Shown piece by piece: positions 26,317-34,786 of a DNA stretch of 64,000 nucleotides. This DNA comes from Gallintestinimicrobium propionicum (lineage in GTDB: Bacteria > Bacillota > Clostridia > Lachnospirales > Lachnospiraceae), in assembly GCF_025567525.1 (NCBI RefSeq), contig NZ_JAOQJY010000014.1:44202-108201 (forward strand), read 5' to 3'. The notes under the pieces were generated by a model. The model ran no database searches and was not told the origin of the DNA. It saw only the letters and a list, made by a program, of their open reading frames with translations. A program made the position numbers and the translations under genes. The stretch's first letter is position 1, and each line of letters starts with the position of its first letter.

Positions 26317-27789
26317 ATGAGAGTATTACTGTTTGACATTGATACGCTGCGGGCGGATCATATGGGCTGTTATGGCTATGGCAGAAATACCACACCTGTA
26401 ATGGATGAAATTGCAAAGGAGGGAGTGCGGTTCGATGATTATTACTGCCCGAATGCACCGTGCCTTCCGTCCAGAGCATCCATGATCAGCGGACAGTATG
26501 GAATTCATAACGGAATTGTGGGGCATGGCGGTACAGCTGCGGATATGCGTCTGCAGGGAATCACCAGAAGCTTTACGGATGACATGTCTGAGAACGGACT
26601 GTTCATGCAGTTTAGAAGAGCCGGAATGCATACGGTTTCCTTCTCTTCCTTTGCAGAACGTCACAGTGCATGGTGGTTTAATTCCGGTTTCAATGAATGC
26701 TACAACGTAGGCAGGAGAGGCAGCGAGTCCGCAGAGATGGTAACGCCTCATGTGCTGGACTGGCTGGAGAGAAACGGCAAGAAGGATAACTGGATGATGC
26801 ATGTGCATTACTGGGATCCTCATACCCCTTATCGTACACCGGCAGATTATCCGAGCCAGTTTGCGGATACGCCGCTTCCGGATGACTGGATCGACGAGAA
26901 GACCTTTGAAGAGCACCTGCTGCACATCGGACCCCACTGCGCAAACGAGATCAACATGTGGAATGATGATACGTTTCCTCAGTGGCCAAAGCACCCCGGT
27001 AAGCTGACAACTCTGGAAGAGGCAAAGCACCTTCTGGATCTGTATGATGACGGCGTAAAATACACAGACGATAACATCGGTCAGATCATTGGCTGGTTAA
27101 AGGATAACGGACTGTATGACGATGATCTTGCGTTCATTATCACAGCGGATCACGGCGAAGACCTTGGCGAGTTCGGTATCTACGGAGAGCATGGCACTGC
27201 GGATGAGCCGGTTTGCCGTATTCCTATGATCGTTCGCTGGCCCGGCATGCAGAAAGGCGCAGTGGTTAAGGGCTTCTATGACAATACAGACCTGACACCT
27301 ACCGTGCAGGAACTGCTGGGTACACCGATGTTTTCGGATCGTTATCATTATGACGGCAATTCCTTTGCAAAGGCATTAAGGGATGGAACAGACTGCTCCA
27401 AGCCCTATGCGATTCTGACCCAGTGTGCCCATGTGTGCCAGAGAAGTGCCCGGTTTGATGACTATGTATATATCAGAACCGTACACGGCGGGTATCATCT
27501 GTTCCCGGAGGAAATGCTGTTCAATGTAAAGGAAGATCCTCACGAGCAGCACAACCTGGCAGAGGAGCGCCCTGACTTGTGCGCAAAGGGTGCGAAGATG
27601 ATCCTCGACTGGAATGACAAGATGATGAAGACCTCTCATTACGATGTAGATCCCATGTGGACCGTAATGCGGGAGGGCGGCCCCGAGCATTGCAGAGGAC
27701 AGCTGAAGTCCTATATGGAGCGTTTAAAGGGTACTCCGAGAGAGTACGGAATCGAACTGCTGAAAGAAAAATACGGAGATTGTGAATAA
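26317..27789 (+). CDS. Cys-type sulfatase, second and distinct from the one at 16136
   Basis: 490 residues. The signature CLPSRASMISGQYG gives Cys49 as the formylglycine precursor; the metal site is formed by FDIDTLRADH and ITADHGEDLGEFGIYGEHG. It starts at ATG 26317, six codons or more inside the longest reading, because AAAGGAGCAACTC lies just upstream. No signal peptide. It shares only motif-level similarity with the other sulfatase, so they probably belong to different subfamilies and remove different sulfate groups. The stop codon directly touches the ATG of the GH3 gene, so desulfation and glycoside cleavage are made together. Confidence 0.9.
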   Translation: MRVLLFDIDTLRADHMGCYGYGRNTTPVMDEIAKEGVRFDDYYCPNAPCLPSRASMISGQYGIHNGIVGHGGTAADMRLQGITRSFTDDMSENGLFMQFRRAGMHTVSFSSFAERHSAWWFNSGFNECYNVGRRGSESAEMVTPHVLDWLERNGKKDNWMMHVHYWDPHTPYRTPADYPSQFADTPLPDDWIDEKTFEEHLLHIGPHCANEINMWNDDTFPQWPKHPGKLTTLEEAKHLLDLYDDGVKYTDDNIGQIIGWLKDNGLYDDDLAFIITADHGEDLGEFGIYGEHGTADEPVCRIPMIVRWPGMQKGAVVKGFYDNTDLTPTVQELLGTPMFSDRYHYDGNSFAKALRDGTDCSKPYAILTQCAHVCQRSARFDDYVYIRTVHGGYHLFPEEMLFNVKEDPHEQHNLAEERPDLCAKGAKMILDWNDKMMKTSHYDVDPMWTVMREGGPEHCRGQLKSYMERLKGTPREYGIELLKEKYGDCE

Positions 27790-30093
27790 ATGAAGGCATA
27801 TCAGGATGCTTCTTTAGCTCCTGTCAGGAGGGCGAAGGCTCTCCTGGAGGAGATGACTCTGGCAGAAAAGATCGGTCAGCTCAATCAACGCCTTTACGGA
27901 TTTCGGATTTATGAGCGGAAATGTGTAAATGGTGAGGATACCATCGAGCTGTCGGAGGAATTTTGTCAGGAGGTTGAAAAATACAGCGGTCTGGGAGTTT
28001 TGTACGGTTTATATCGTGCAGATCCCTGGGCGGATAAGAATTACGAAACCGGTCTGACCGGCGTGCTTTCCAAAAAAGCATATAATCAGGTACAGCGCTA
28101 TGTGCTGGAGCATTCCAGACTCGGTATTCCTGTAATGATGAGCTCGGAATGCCCCCACGGACATCAGGCGCTGGACGGCTATCTGCTTCCGGTAAACCTT
28201 CTGGCCGGAGCGACCTTTGATCCTGCAATGGTCCGGGCAGCGTACCGGGTAAGCGGCCGTCAGCTGCAGAATATGGGTGTGGATCTTGCCTTAATGTCGA
28301 TGTTGGATGTGCTGCGGGATCCCAGATGGGGACGCAGTGAGGAATGCTACAGTGAAGATCCGTATCTGTCTGCGCGGATGGCAGAAGCTGCCGTAATCGG
28401 TATGCAGGAAAGCGGACCTGAGGTTGTAGCAAAGCATTTTGCAGCACAGGGCGAAGGAACCGGCGGCGTCAATGCGAGCGCGGCAAGAATTGGAGAACGC
28501 GAACTTCGGGAAATTCATTTTCCTCCGGCAGCGGCTGCAATCAAGGCAGGAGCCAAGGGCATCATGGCTGCCTATAATGAGATTGACGGCGTTTACTGTC
28601 ACGCAAATCGCTGGCTGTTAAATGATGTCATCCGCAAGGAGATGGGCTTTGACGGTATCGTGATGTCTGATGGTGTTGCCATCGATCAGCTTGACAGCAT
28701 GACTGGTGATAATGTGGTGTCCGGTGCGCTGGCCCTGCAGTCAGGCGTGGACGTCGGTCTGTGGGATGAGGCGTTTGGCAAACTGGAAGAAGCAGTACGC
28801 AGAGGTCTTGTAAAGGAAGCCCAGATTGATCAGGCAGTGCTGCGTGTGCTGACCCTCAAATTCGAGAGAGGACTGTTTGAGCATCCTTACCTCGAAGAAG
28901 AGGGAGAGATCCATATGGATTATGCACAGAATCCGGAGAGTGTACAGCTGGCGCGGGAAGGGCTTGTAATTCTGCAAAATAAAAACCAGGGGCTTCCCTT
29001 TTGGGAAAACCAGGCATCCGGTAAAAAGATCGCTGTGGTCGGACCAAATGCAGACGATCTGTATAACCAGCTGGGTGACTACACACCTCCGCTGCGCAGG
29101 GACGACGGTATCACGGTATTGGACGGCATGAAGCTGATTTTCAAAGAATCTGATATCCGGTTCTCACAGGGATGTTATCTGAGAAAACGAGATGAAAACC
29201 TGCTGAAAGAGGCAGTGGATACTGTGAAAAACAGTGACATTGTGATCTGTGTGCTGGGCGGTTCCTCGAGCCGGTTCGGCGGTGCAAGTTTTGACACAAA
29301 CGGCGCGGCGCTTTTAGATAATGCTGCGGCCGACGACAAGGGGACGCTGATGGACTGCGGAGAGGGAATGGACTGCAGCGACCTTGAGCTTCCGGATGCG
29401 CAGCTGGAGCTGTTAAAGGCATTGAAAGAAACCGGAAAAACTGTGATCGCAGTTGTGATCTGCGGTCGCCCGCTGGTGCTGACCCAGGTGTGTGAGCTGG
29501 CAGACGGTGTAATCCTTGGATTTTATCCCGGTCCCAGAGGCGGACAGGCAATTGCAGAGGTGATCTCAGGAAGAGTTGCTCCCTCCGGAAGACTTCCGGT
29601 TTCCCTGCCGCGATCGACAGGACAGGTTCCTGTTTATTACAATTATAAAAATTCCTACCGGGCGATGACCTATATGGATGAGGAGGCAGGACCGCTGTTT
29701 CCCTTTGGCTACGGACTTGGCTATGGGACCTTTGAATGGGGAGCCTGCAGCTTAAGCACAGAACGGTGCAATGTGGCTGCGTTGGAAAATAAGGGCCTGA
29801 CCATCCGCTTTTCTGTAAAAAATACCAGTGAAAGAGGCGGCTATATCGTACCGCAGATTTACGTGACGGACGTTGCAGCATCCACGGTACGGAGAGTGAA
29901 AGAATTGAAAGCATTCCAGAAGGTATGGCTGGATGCAGGACAGGAAAGAACCGTTTCCCTGCAGCTTGGCAAGGAGGCATTCTGCCTGTGGAATCAGAAG
30001 ATGAAGTATGTTGCGGAACCTGGAGTATTCCGGATTGAGCTGTCTGACAGCGCGCAAACCATATGGAAAGGAGAATTTACATTATGTATTTAA
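27790..30093 (+). CDS. GH3 beta-glycosidase
   Basis: 767 residues with the usual GH3 order: (beta/alpha)8 domain, an alpha/beta sandwich from about residue 400, and a C-terminal fibronectin-III-like domain from about 655. The predicted nucleophile is Asp294 in GFDGIVMSDGVAIDQ; the common Trp after the Asp is replaced by Gly, as happens in several subgroups. The H-A-GxG region AAQGEGTGGVNASAARIGEREL and VVAKHF are also recognisable. Cleaves a beta-linked non-reducing sugar (glucose, xylose or N-acetylglucosamine cannot be separated by sight). No signal peptide. It starts immediately at the sulfatase stop and overlaps the GH20 start by 10 bases. Confidence 0.92.
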   Translation: MKAYQDASLAPVRRAKALLEEMTLAEKIGQLNQRLYGFRIYERKCVNGEDTIELSEEFCQEVEKYSGLGVLYGLYRADPWADKNYETGLTGVLSKKAYNQVQRYVLEHSRLGIPVMMSSECPHGHQALDGYLLPVNLLAGATFDPAMVRAAYRVSGRQLQNMGVDLALMSMLDVLRDPRWGRSEECYSEDPYLSARMAEAAVIGMQESGPEVVAKHFAAQGEGTGGVNASAARIGERELREIHFPPAAAAIKAGAKGIMAAYNEIDGVYCHANRWLLNDVIRKEMGFDGIVMSDGVAIDQLDSMTGDNVVSGALALQSGVDVGLWDEAFGKLEEAVRRGLVKEAQIDQAVLRVLTLKFERGLFEHPYLEEEGEIHMDYAQNPESVQLAREGLVILQNKNQGLPFWENQASGKKIAVVGPNADDLYNQLGDYTPPLRRDDGITVLDGMKLIFKESDIRFSQGCYLRKRDENLLKEAVDTVKNSDIVICVLGGSSSRFGGASFDTNGAALLDNAAADDKGTLMDCGEGMDCSDLELPDAQLELLKALKETGKTVIAVVICGRPLVLTQVCELADGVILGFYPGPRGGQAIAEVISGRVAPSGRLPVSLPRSTGQVPVYYNYKNSYRAMTYMDEEAGPLFPFGYGLGYGTFEWGACSLSTERCNVAALENKGLTIRFSVKNTSERGGYIVPQIYVTDVAASTVRRVKELKAFQKVWLDAGQERTVSLQLGKEAFCLWNQKMKYVAEPGVFRIELSDSAQTIWKGEFTLCI

Positions 30094-31940
30094 TTCCCGC
30101 TCCGGCGAAGCTGGAGAAAAAAGAAGGCCGTTTTATCTGGGCCTATGACAGATATGTGACGGTAGATCAAAGCTGCAGCCAGCTGGTGACCCGTCAGGCG
30201 TCCCTGTTTTGTGACGGCGCAGAAAAAGAACTGGGCTACCGTCCCCTTCTGACAAGAGGAGCTGCCCAGGCTGGTGATGTCGTTTTCAAGCAGGATGACA
30301 CCATGAAAGCCCAGAGCTATGTGCTGGATATCACCGAGGATGCAATTGTACTGACCGGCGATGAGGCAGGTCTGTGGCATGGTATGCAGACGCTGCTGCA
30401 GATCCTCGAGCAGGAAGGCGCATGCCTGTCCGCTTTACATATCGAGGATGCTCCGGCAATTGTAAACCGCGGCTATTACTTCGACTGCACCAGAGGACGT
30501 ATTCCGAAGCTTTCCTGGTTGAAGCAGCTGGCTGACCGGATGGCTTATTACAAGTTAAACCAGTTACAGCTGTACGTAGAGCATTCCTATTTGTTCCGCG
30601 GTATGACAGAGCTGTGGAGAGATGACACTCCGCTGACTGCAGAAGAGATCATGGAGTTTGACCGTTACTGTGCAGAGCGCGGCATCGAGCTTGTACCGTC
30701 CCTGTCCAGCTTTGGACACCTTTACAAGCTGCTTTGCTCCAGAGAATACTCTCATTTATGCGAGCTGGAGGATTCCGAAGGAAAACCCTTCTCCCAGACC
30801 GGCAGAATGGCACACCACACGATCAACACCTCCGATCCGGAGAGCCTGCAGCTGATCGAAGGTATGATTTCCGAATATATGGAGCTGTTTACCTCCAGAC
30901 AGTTCAACATTTGTGCAGATGAGACCTTTGACCTGGGCAGAGGACGCAACAAAGAAGCAGTGGAAAAGCTGGGCAAGGACAGAGTTTATATCGATTATAT
31001 TAAGAAGCTGGCTCAGTTCTTACTGGATAACGGCCGTCGGCCCATGTTCTGGGGGGATATTATCCTCGGCTTCCCGGAGATGATCAAAGAGCTTCCCAAA
31101 GAGATCATCTGCTTAAACTGGGGTTATATGTGGAACCAGCGCGAAGAAGAGACGAAGTGGATGTACGAAGCAGGAGCGGTTCAGTATTGCTGCCCCGGCT
31201 GCTGTGGATGGAATGAATTTTCTGCACTCAACTGGTACGCATACAACAACATCATGAGATTGTGTACCTATGCAAACAAGTACGGTGCGATCGGTCTGTT
31301 AAATACGGACTGGGGCGATTATCTGCATGTCAACCATCCCGATTTCACAAGAGTCGGCATGATTTACGGTGCAGCGTTCTCCTGGAACAGCAATATTCCA
31401 TCCTACGAGGATATCAACCGTCAGATTTCCAGAATCGAATATCGGGACAGCAGTGAGAACTACCTGGCTGTTGTAGCAAAGATTCAGGAAAACAGCGGCT
31501 ACGACTGGAATGTTGCAGTACGCTACTGGGAAATGAAGCGCGGTCTGCATGAACAGGATGAAGTCAGCGTTGGCCTGATGAAGGAACGCATCGGTCAGAT
31601 GGATAACATCGATCAGAAGGACGCAAATCTGAAAGAAATCGCAAGAGAGCTGTATGCACAGATCGAGCAGATGGACAGCAGCAAGCGCGCACTGGTAATG
31701 CCCCAGATCGTTGCAGTGGATGCGATCCGTATCTTTAACCAGATCGGCAAATTCGCAACTGCGGATGTGCTGGGCTGCACCTATGAGAATATGCCGGACA
31801 GCTGGGCACTTGCCAAGGAGCTGGAGACATGGTTCTATTTTTACAAGAGAGTATACCGCAGCATCAGTGAAGAATCTGAACTGCGTTATATCCAGGAGCT
31901 GGTATGCTGGTATGGAGATTACCTGCGTCAGATCAAATAA
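30084..31940 (+). CDS. GH20-family beta-N-acetylhexosaminidase-like protein
   Basis: 618 residues. An N-terminal alpha/beta GH20b-like domain (about 1-125) precedes the barrel, which begins at IVNRGYYFDCTRGRIPKLSWLK. The catalytic Asp-Glu pair is Asp279-Glu280 in FNICADETFDLGRG, matching substrate-assisted GH20 enzymes where Asp positions the acetamido group and Glu is the acid. The ATG at 30084 is chosen because AAAGGAGAATTTAC precedes it. The extended C-terminal region (about 440-618) is helical and unlike classic chitobiases. No signal peptide. Likely removes terminal GlcNAc or GalNAc from imported oligosaccharides. Confidence 0.88.
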   Translation: MYLIPAPAKLEKKEGRFIWAYDRYVTVDQSCSQLVTRQASLFCDGAEKELGYRPLLTRGAAQAGDVVFKQDDTMKAQSYVLDITEDAIVLTGDEAGLWHGMQTLLQILEQEGACLSALHIEDAPAIVNRGYYFDCTRGRIPKLSWLKQLADRMAYYKLNQLQLYVEHSYLFRGMTELWRDDTPLTAEEIMEFDRYCAERGIELVPSLSSFGHLYKLLCSREYSHLCELEDSEGKPFSQTGRMAHHTINTSDPESLQLIEGMISEYMELFTSRQFNICADETFDLGRGRNKEAVEKLGKDRVYIDYIKKLAQFLLDNGRRPMFWGDIILGFPEMIKELPKEIICLNWGYMWNQREEETKWMYEAGAVQYCCPGCCGWNEFSALNWYAYNNIMRLCTYANKYGAIGLLNTDWGDYLHVNHPDFTRVGMIYGAAFSWNSNIPSYEDINRQISRIEYRDSSENYLAVVAKIQENSGYDWNVAVRYWEMKRGLHEQDEVSVGLMKERIGQMDNIDQKDANLKEIARELYAQIEQMDSSKRALVMPQIVAVDAIRIFNQIGKFATADVLGCTYENMPDSWALAKELETWFYFYKRVYRSISEESELRYIQELVCWYGDYLRQIK

Positions 31941-31969
31941 CAGAATGTACGAAAGGAAAGGGAACAGCA

Positions 31970-34504
31970 ATGAAACAGCAGTTTTTACATGAAAACTGGG
32001 AAATGCGGCAGATCGGCAACGACGAATTCCTGCCTGCAGCCGTACCCGGAAGCGTATACGGCGACCTGCTTTCCAACGGGAAAATGGAAAACCCGTTCTG
32101 GAAAGACAATGAAAACGATGCCTGCGAGTTGATGGAGGAAGACTACGAATATGTTTCTCACTTCGATTGTGAGGACGGTCTTTTAGACAGCGACCGCGTA
32201 GTGCTGCGTTTTGACGGGATCGATACGGTCGGCGACGTTTATTTAAATGAAATCCATCTGGGCAGCCCTCTGAGCATGCATCGTGTATGGGAATATGATG
32301 TGAAGGAAATCCTGCATGATAAGGACAATGAATTGAAGGTTATCCTGCATTCTCCCAACAAATGGATTCGTGAAGCCTTCAAAAAATGCCGCACCCTGGG
32401 CAATGACGATACCTTCGAAGGTTTCGTACATCTGCGTAAGGCACACTATATGTTCGGCTGGGACTGGGGCGCACATCTTCCGGATGCCGGTATTTTCCGT
32501 CCGGTTTCCCTGCTTGGCATCAACACTGCAAGAATTGACAGTGTATACATTAAGCAGACCCATGAGCGCACCGGCGAGACAGAGCCCGGTACCGTTCGTC
32601 CCATCACAAAATCCGTTACTCTGACCTTCGACGTGGAGCAGGAGGTCGTGGGCAATGCAGAGAGAGGACCGAAGTTAAAGAACATTACCGGCGGTCATAC
32701 CTGCAAAAAGTGCGGCAAGGCTTATACCTACACCGTAGAGATCACTGCTCCGGATGGAAGCAAGACGCTGTATGAGAACTCTCCGGTTGAGGTCAAGATC
32801 GACGATCCCAAGCTGTGGTGGCCGAACGGCTACGGCGAGCAGAACCTGTACGAAGTAAAGGTTACCCTGTTTAGCGACGGCGTTGCGCTGGATGAGTGGA
32901 CCCGCAGAATCGGTCTGCGCACCATGACCATGCACATCGAAAAGGACGAATGGGGCGAGTGCTTCGCACATCAGGTAAACGGTGTGGATGTCTTCGCAAT
33001 GGGCGCTGACTATATTCCGGAGGATAATCTGCTTGGCAGAGTGAATCCTGAGACCACCAGAAAGCTTCTGGAAAAAGCAAAATTTGCAAATTACAACGCG
33101 ATCCGGGTATGGGGCGGCGGTTACTATCCCTCCGACTGGTTCTATGATATCTGTGATGAGCTGGGTCTGATGGTTTGGCAGGACTTCATGTTCGCGTGCG
33201 CAGTTTATGAGCTGACACCTGAATTCGAAGCAAACATCCGTCAGGAATTTATCGAGAATGTAAAACGTCTGCGCCATCACGCATCTCTGGGACTGTGGTG
33301 CGGCAACAACGAAATGGAACAGTTCGTATTCGAGCGCAACTCCTGGCTGACCAAGCCCTCCGAAGTTAAGGATTACTTCCTGATGTTCGAGCGCATTATC
33401 CCGGAAATCGTTCATGAGTACGATCCGCAGACCTTCTATTGGCCTGCAAGCCCGTCTTCAGGCGGCTGTCTGGACGAGCCTAACGATCCGAACCGCGGCG
33501 ACGTACATTACTGGAAGGTATGGCACGGAAACCGTCCGTTCACCGAGTACCGCAAATACTTCTTCCGTTATCTGTCTGAGTTTGGTTTCCAGGCATTCCC
33601 GTCTGTGAAAACGATTGAGCAGTTTACGGATAACGAAGAGGATATGAACCCCTTCTCCTATATCATGGAGAAGCATCAGCGTCAGTACAGTGCAAACGGA
33701 AAGATCATGGGTTATATGCAGCAGACCTACAAATATCCCAACAGCTTCCCGACCTTTGTATACGCATCCCAGCTGCTGCAGGCAGACGGTATCCGTTACG
33801 GTGTAGAACACTTCCGCCGCAACAGAGGACGTTGTATGGGTGCTGTGTACTGGCAGTTAAATGACTGCTGGCCGGTAATTTCCTGGTCTTCCGTAGACTA
33901 CTGCGGACGCTTAAAGGCACTGCATTACTATGCAAAACGGTTCTTCGCACCGCTGATGATTTCCTGTGAAGAGCAGGGCATGATGAGCTCCGAGGCGAAC
34001 ATGAACCGTGAGCATTTCGTATTCGAGAAGTCCATCCGCTTAAACGTTGCAAACGAAACCATGCAGGATCAGAACGTAACCGTTCGCTGGGCACTGCGGG
34101 ATCCCGGTGCAGCTGTTTTGGAAAGCGGCGAGCAGGAGCTGACCGTTCCCGCCCTGACCAGCACATGGCTGGATAAGGTAGAGTTCCCGGATGCGGATAT
34201 CTTCTCCCATTATGTAAGCTACGAGCTGATCTGCGACGGCAAGGTTGTATCCGAGGGTACGGTAAACTTCTCTTATCCGAAGTATTTCCGTTACGAAGAT
34301 CCCGAGCTTACCTGCCGCGTAGAGGGCGATGAGATCGTTGTATCCGCAAAAGCATATGCAAAGAGCGTTGAAATCCTCAACGAGAACGAAGACCTCGTTC
34401 TGGAAGACAACTACTTCGACTTAAATGCAAATGAGAAGCGTGTGAAGGTGATCTCCGGCAGTACCGAAAACCTGCGTCTGCGCAGCGTATACGATATTCG
34501 CTGA
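31970..34504 (+). CDS. GH2 beta-mannosidase
   Basis: 844 residues, the length of bacterial GH2 beta-mannosidases. The jelly-roll N-terminal domain includes FDGIDTVGDVYLNEIHLG and HYMFGWDWGAHLPDAGIF, a hallmark of beta-mannosidases. Acid/base Glu448 lies in LWCGNNEME and the nucleophile Glu537 in YLSEFGFQAFPS. The ATG 31970 is preferred for its GAAAGGAAAGGGAAC RBS. An oddity is HTCKKCGKAYTY (Cys245 and Cys248) inserted in the immunoglobulin-like domain between RGPKLKNITG and VEITAPDG. In N-glycan breakdown this enzyme would split the core Man-beta-1,4-GlcNAc bond. It closes the locus and is followed by a terminator. Confidence 0.93.
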   Translation: MKQQFLHENWEMRQIGNDEFLPAAVPGSVYGDLLSNGKMENPFWKDNENDACELMEEDYEYVSHFDCEDGLLDSDRVVLRFDGIDTVGDVYLNEIHLGSPLSMHRVWEYDVKEILHDKDNELKVILHSPNKWIREAFKKCRTLGNDDTFEGFVHLRKAHYMFGWDWGAHLPDAGIFRPVSLLGINTARIDSVYIKQTHERTGETEPGTVRPITKSVTLTFDVEQEVVGNAERGPKLKNITGGHTCKKCGKAYTYTVEITAPDGSKTLYENSPVEVKIDDPKLWWPNGYGEQNLYEVKVTLFSDGVALDEWTRRIGLRTMTMHIEKDEWGECFAHQVNGVDVFAMGADYIPEDNLLGRVNPETTRKLLEKAKFANYNAIRVWGGGYYPSDWFYDICDELGLMVWQDFMFACAVYELTPEFEANIRQEFIENVKRLRHHASLGLWCGNNEMEQFVFERNSWLTKPSEVKDYFLMFERIIPEIVHEYDPQTFYWPASPSSGGCLDEPNDPNRGDVHYWKVWHGNRPFTEYRKYFFRYLSEFGFQAFPSVKTIEQFTDNEEDMNPFSYIMEKHQRQYSANGKIMGYMQQTYKYPNSFPTFVYASQLLQADGIRYGVEHFRRNRGRCMGAVYWQLNDCWPVISWSSVDYCGRLKALHYYAKRFFAPLMISCEEQGMMSSEANMNREHFVFEKSIRLNVANETMQDQNVTVRWALRDPGAAVLESGEQELTVPALTSTWLDKVEFPDADIFSHYVSYELICDGKVVSEGTVNFSYPKYFRYEDPELTCRVEGDEIVVSAKAYAKSVEILNENEDLVLEDNYFDLNANEKRVKVISGSTENLRLRSVYDIR

Positions 34505-34580
34505 TCGAAAGCATGGCACGCAGGCCCATAGGAAAGCCTGGCGTACTGCGCTGTAGTGCGCATCTATAAGTTAGGAAGAG

Positions 34581-34614
34581 GCCGGTGCACAGACGGTTGT
34601 GCACCGGCGTTTTC
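34581..34614 (+). terminator. Terminator at the end of the glycan locus
   Basis: GCCGGTGCAC (34581-34590) and GTGCACCGGC (34599-34608) form a perfect 10-pair stem, followed by GTTTTC. It abuts repeat copy 3. Confidence 0.88.
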
Positions 34615-34735
34615 ATCGTATAGGAAACTTCGTTTCCATACGATAAAAACGCTCCGTGAGGATGCGCACTCGGCGCAAGGGTAGATGGTTGCTGAAGCAA
34701 CCGCGCCTCGGCGCGAGAATGTGCCAAGGCACATT
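34615..34735 (+). repeat. Multi-hairpin repeat, copy 3
   Basis: Nearly identical over its length to the copies at 9462 and 40787: the ATCGTATAGGAAAC/GTTTCCATACGAT hairpin, GGTTGC-TGAA-GCAACC, GCGCC-TC-GGCGC, and AATGTGCC-AA-GGCACATT. Same orientation and same position directly after a terminator. Confidence 0.88.
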
Positions 34736-34786
34736 CATTTTTAAAAATCAGGATTATGGAAGAAAACAACGGGAGGGACGCTTACT

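Noticed and set aside
34615..34650. Resemblance of GTATAGGAAACTTC in the repeat hairpin to the half-site of yeast FRT (and loosely to loxP).
   Set aside because: It needs an inserted base to align, lacks the FRT spacer, and no recombinase gene is nearby. Treated as coincidence.
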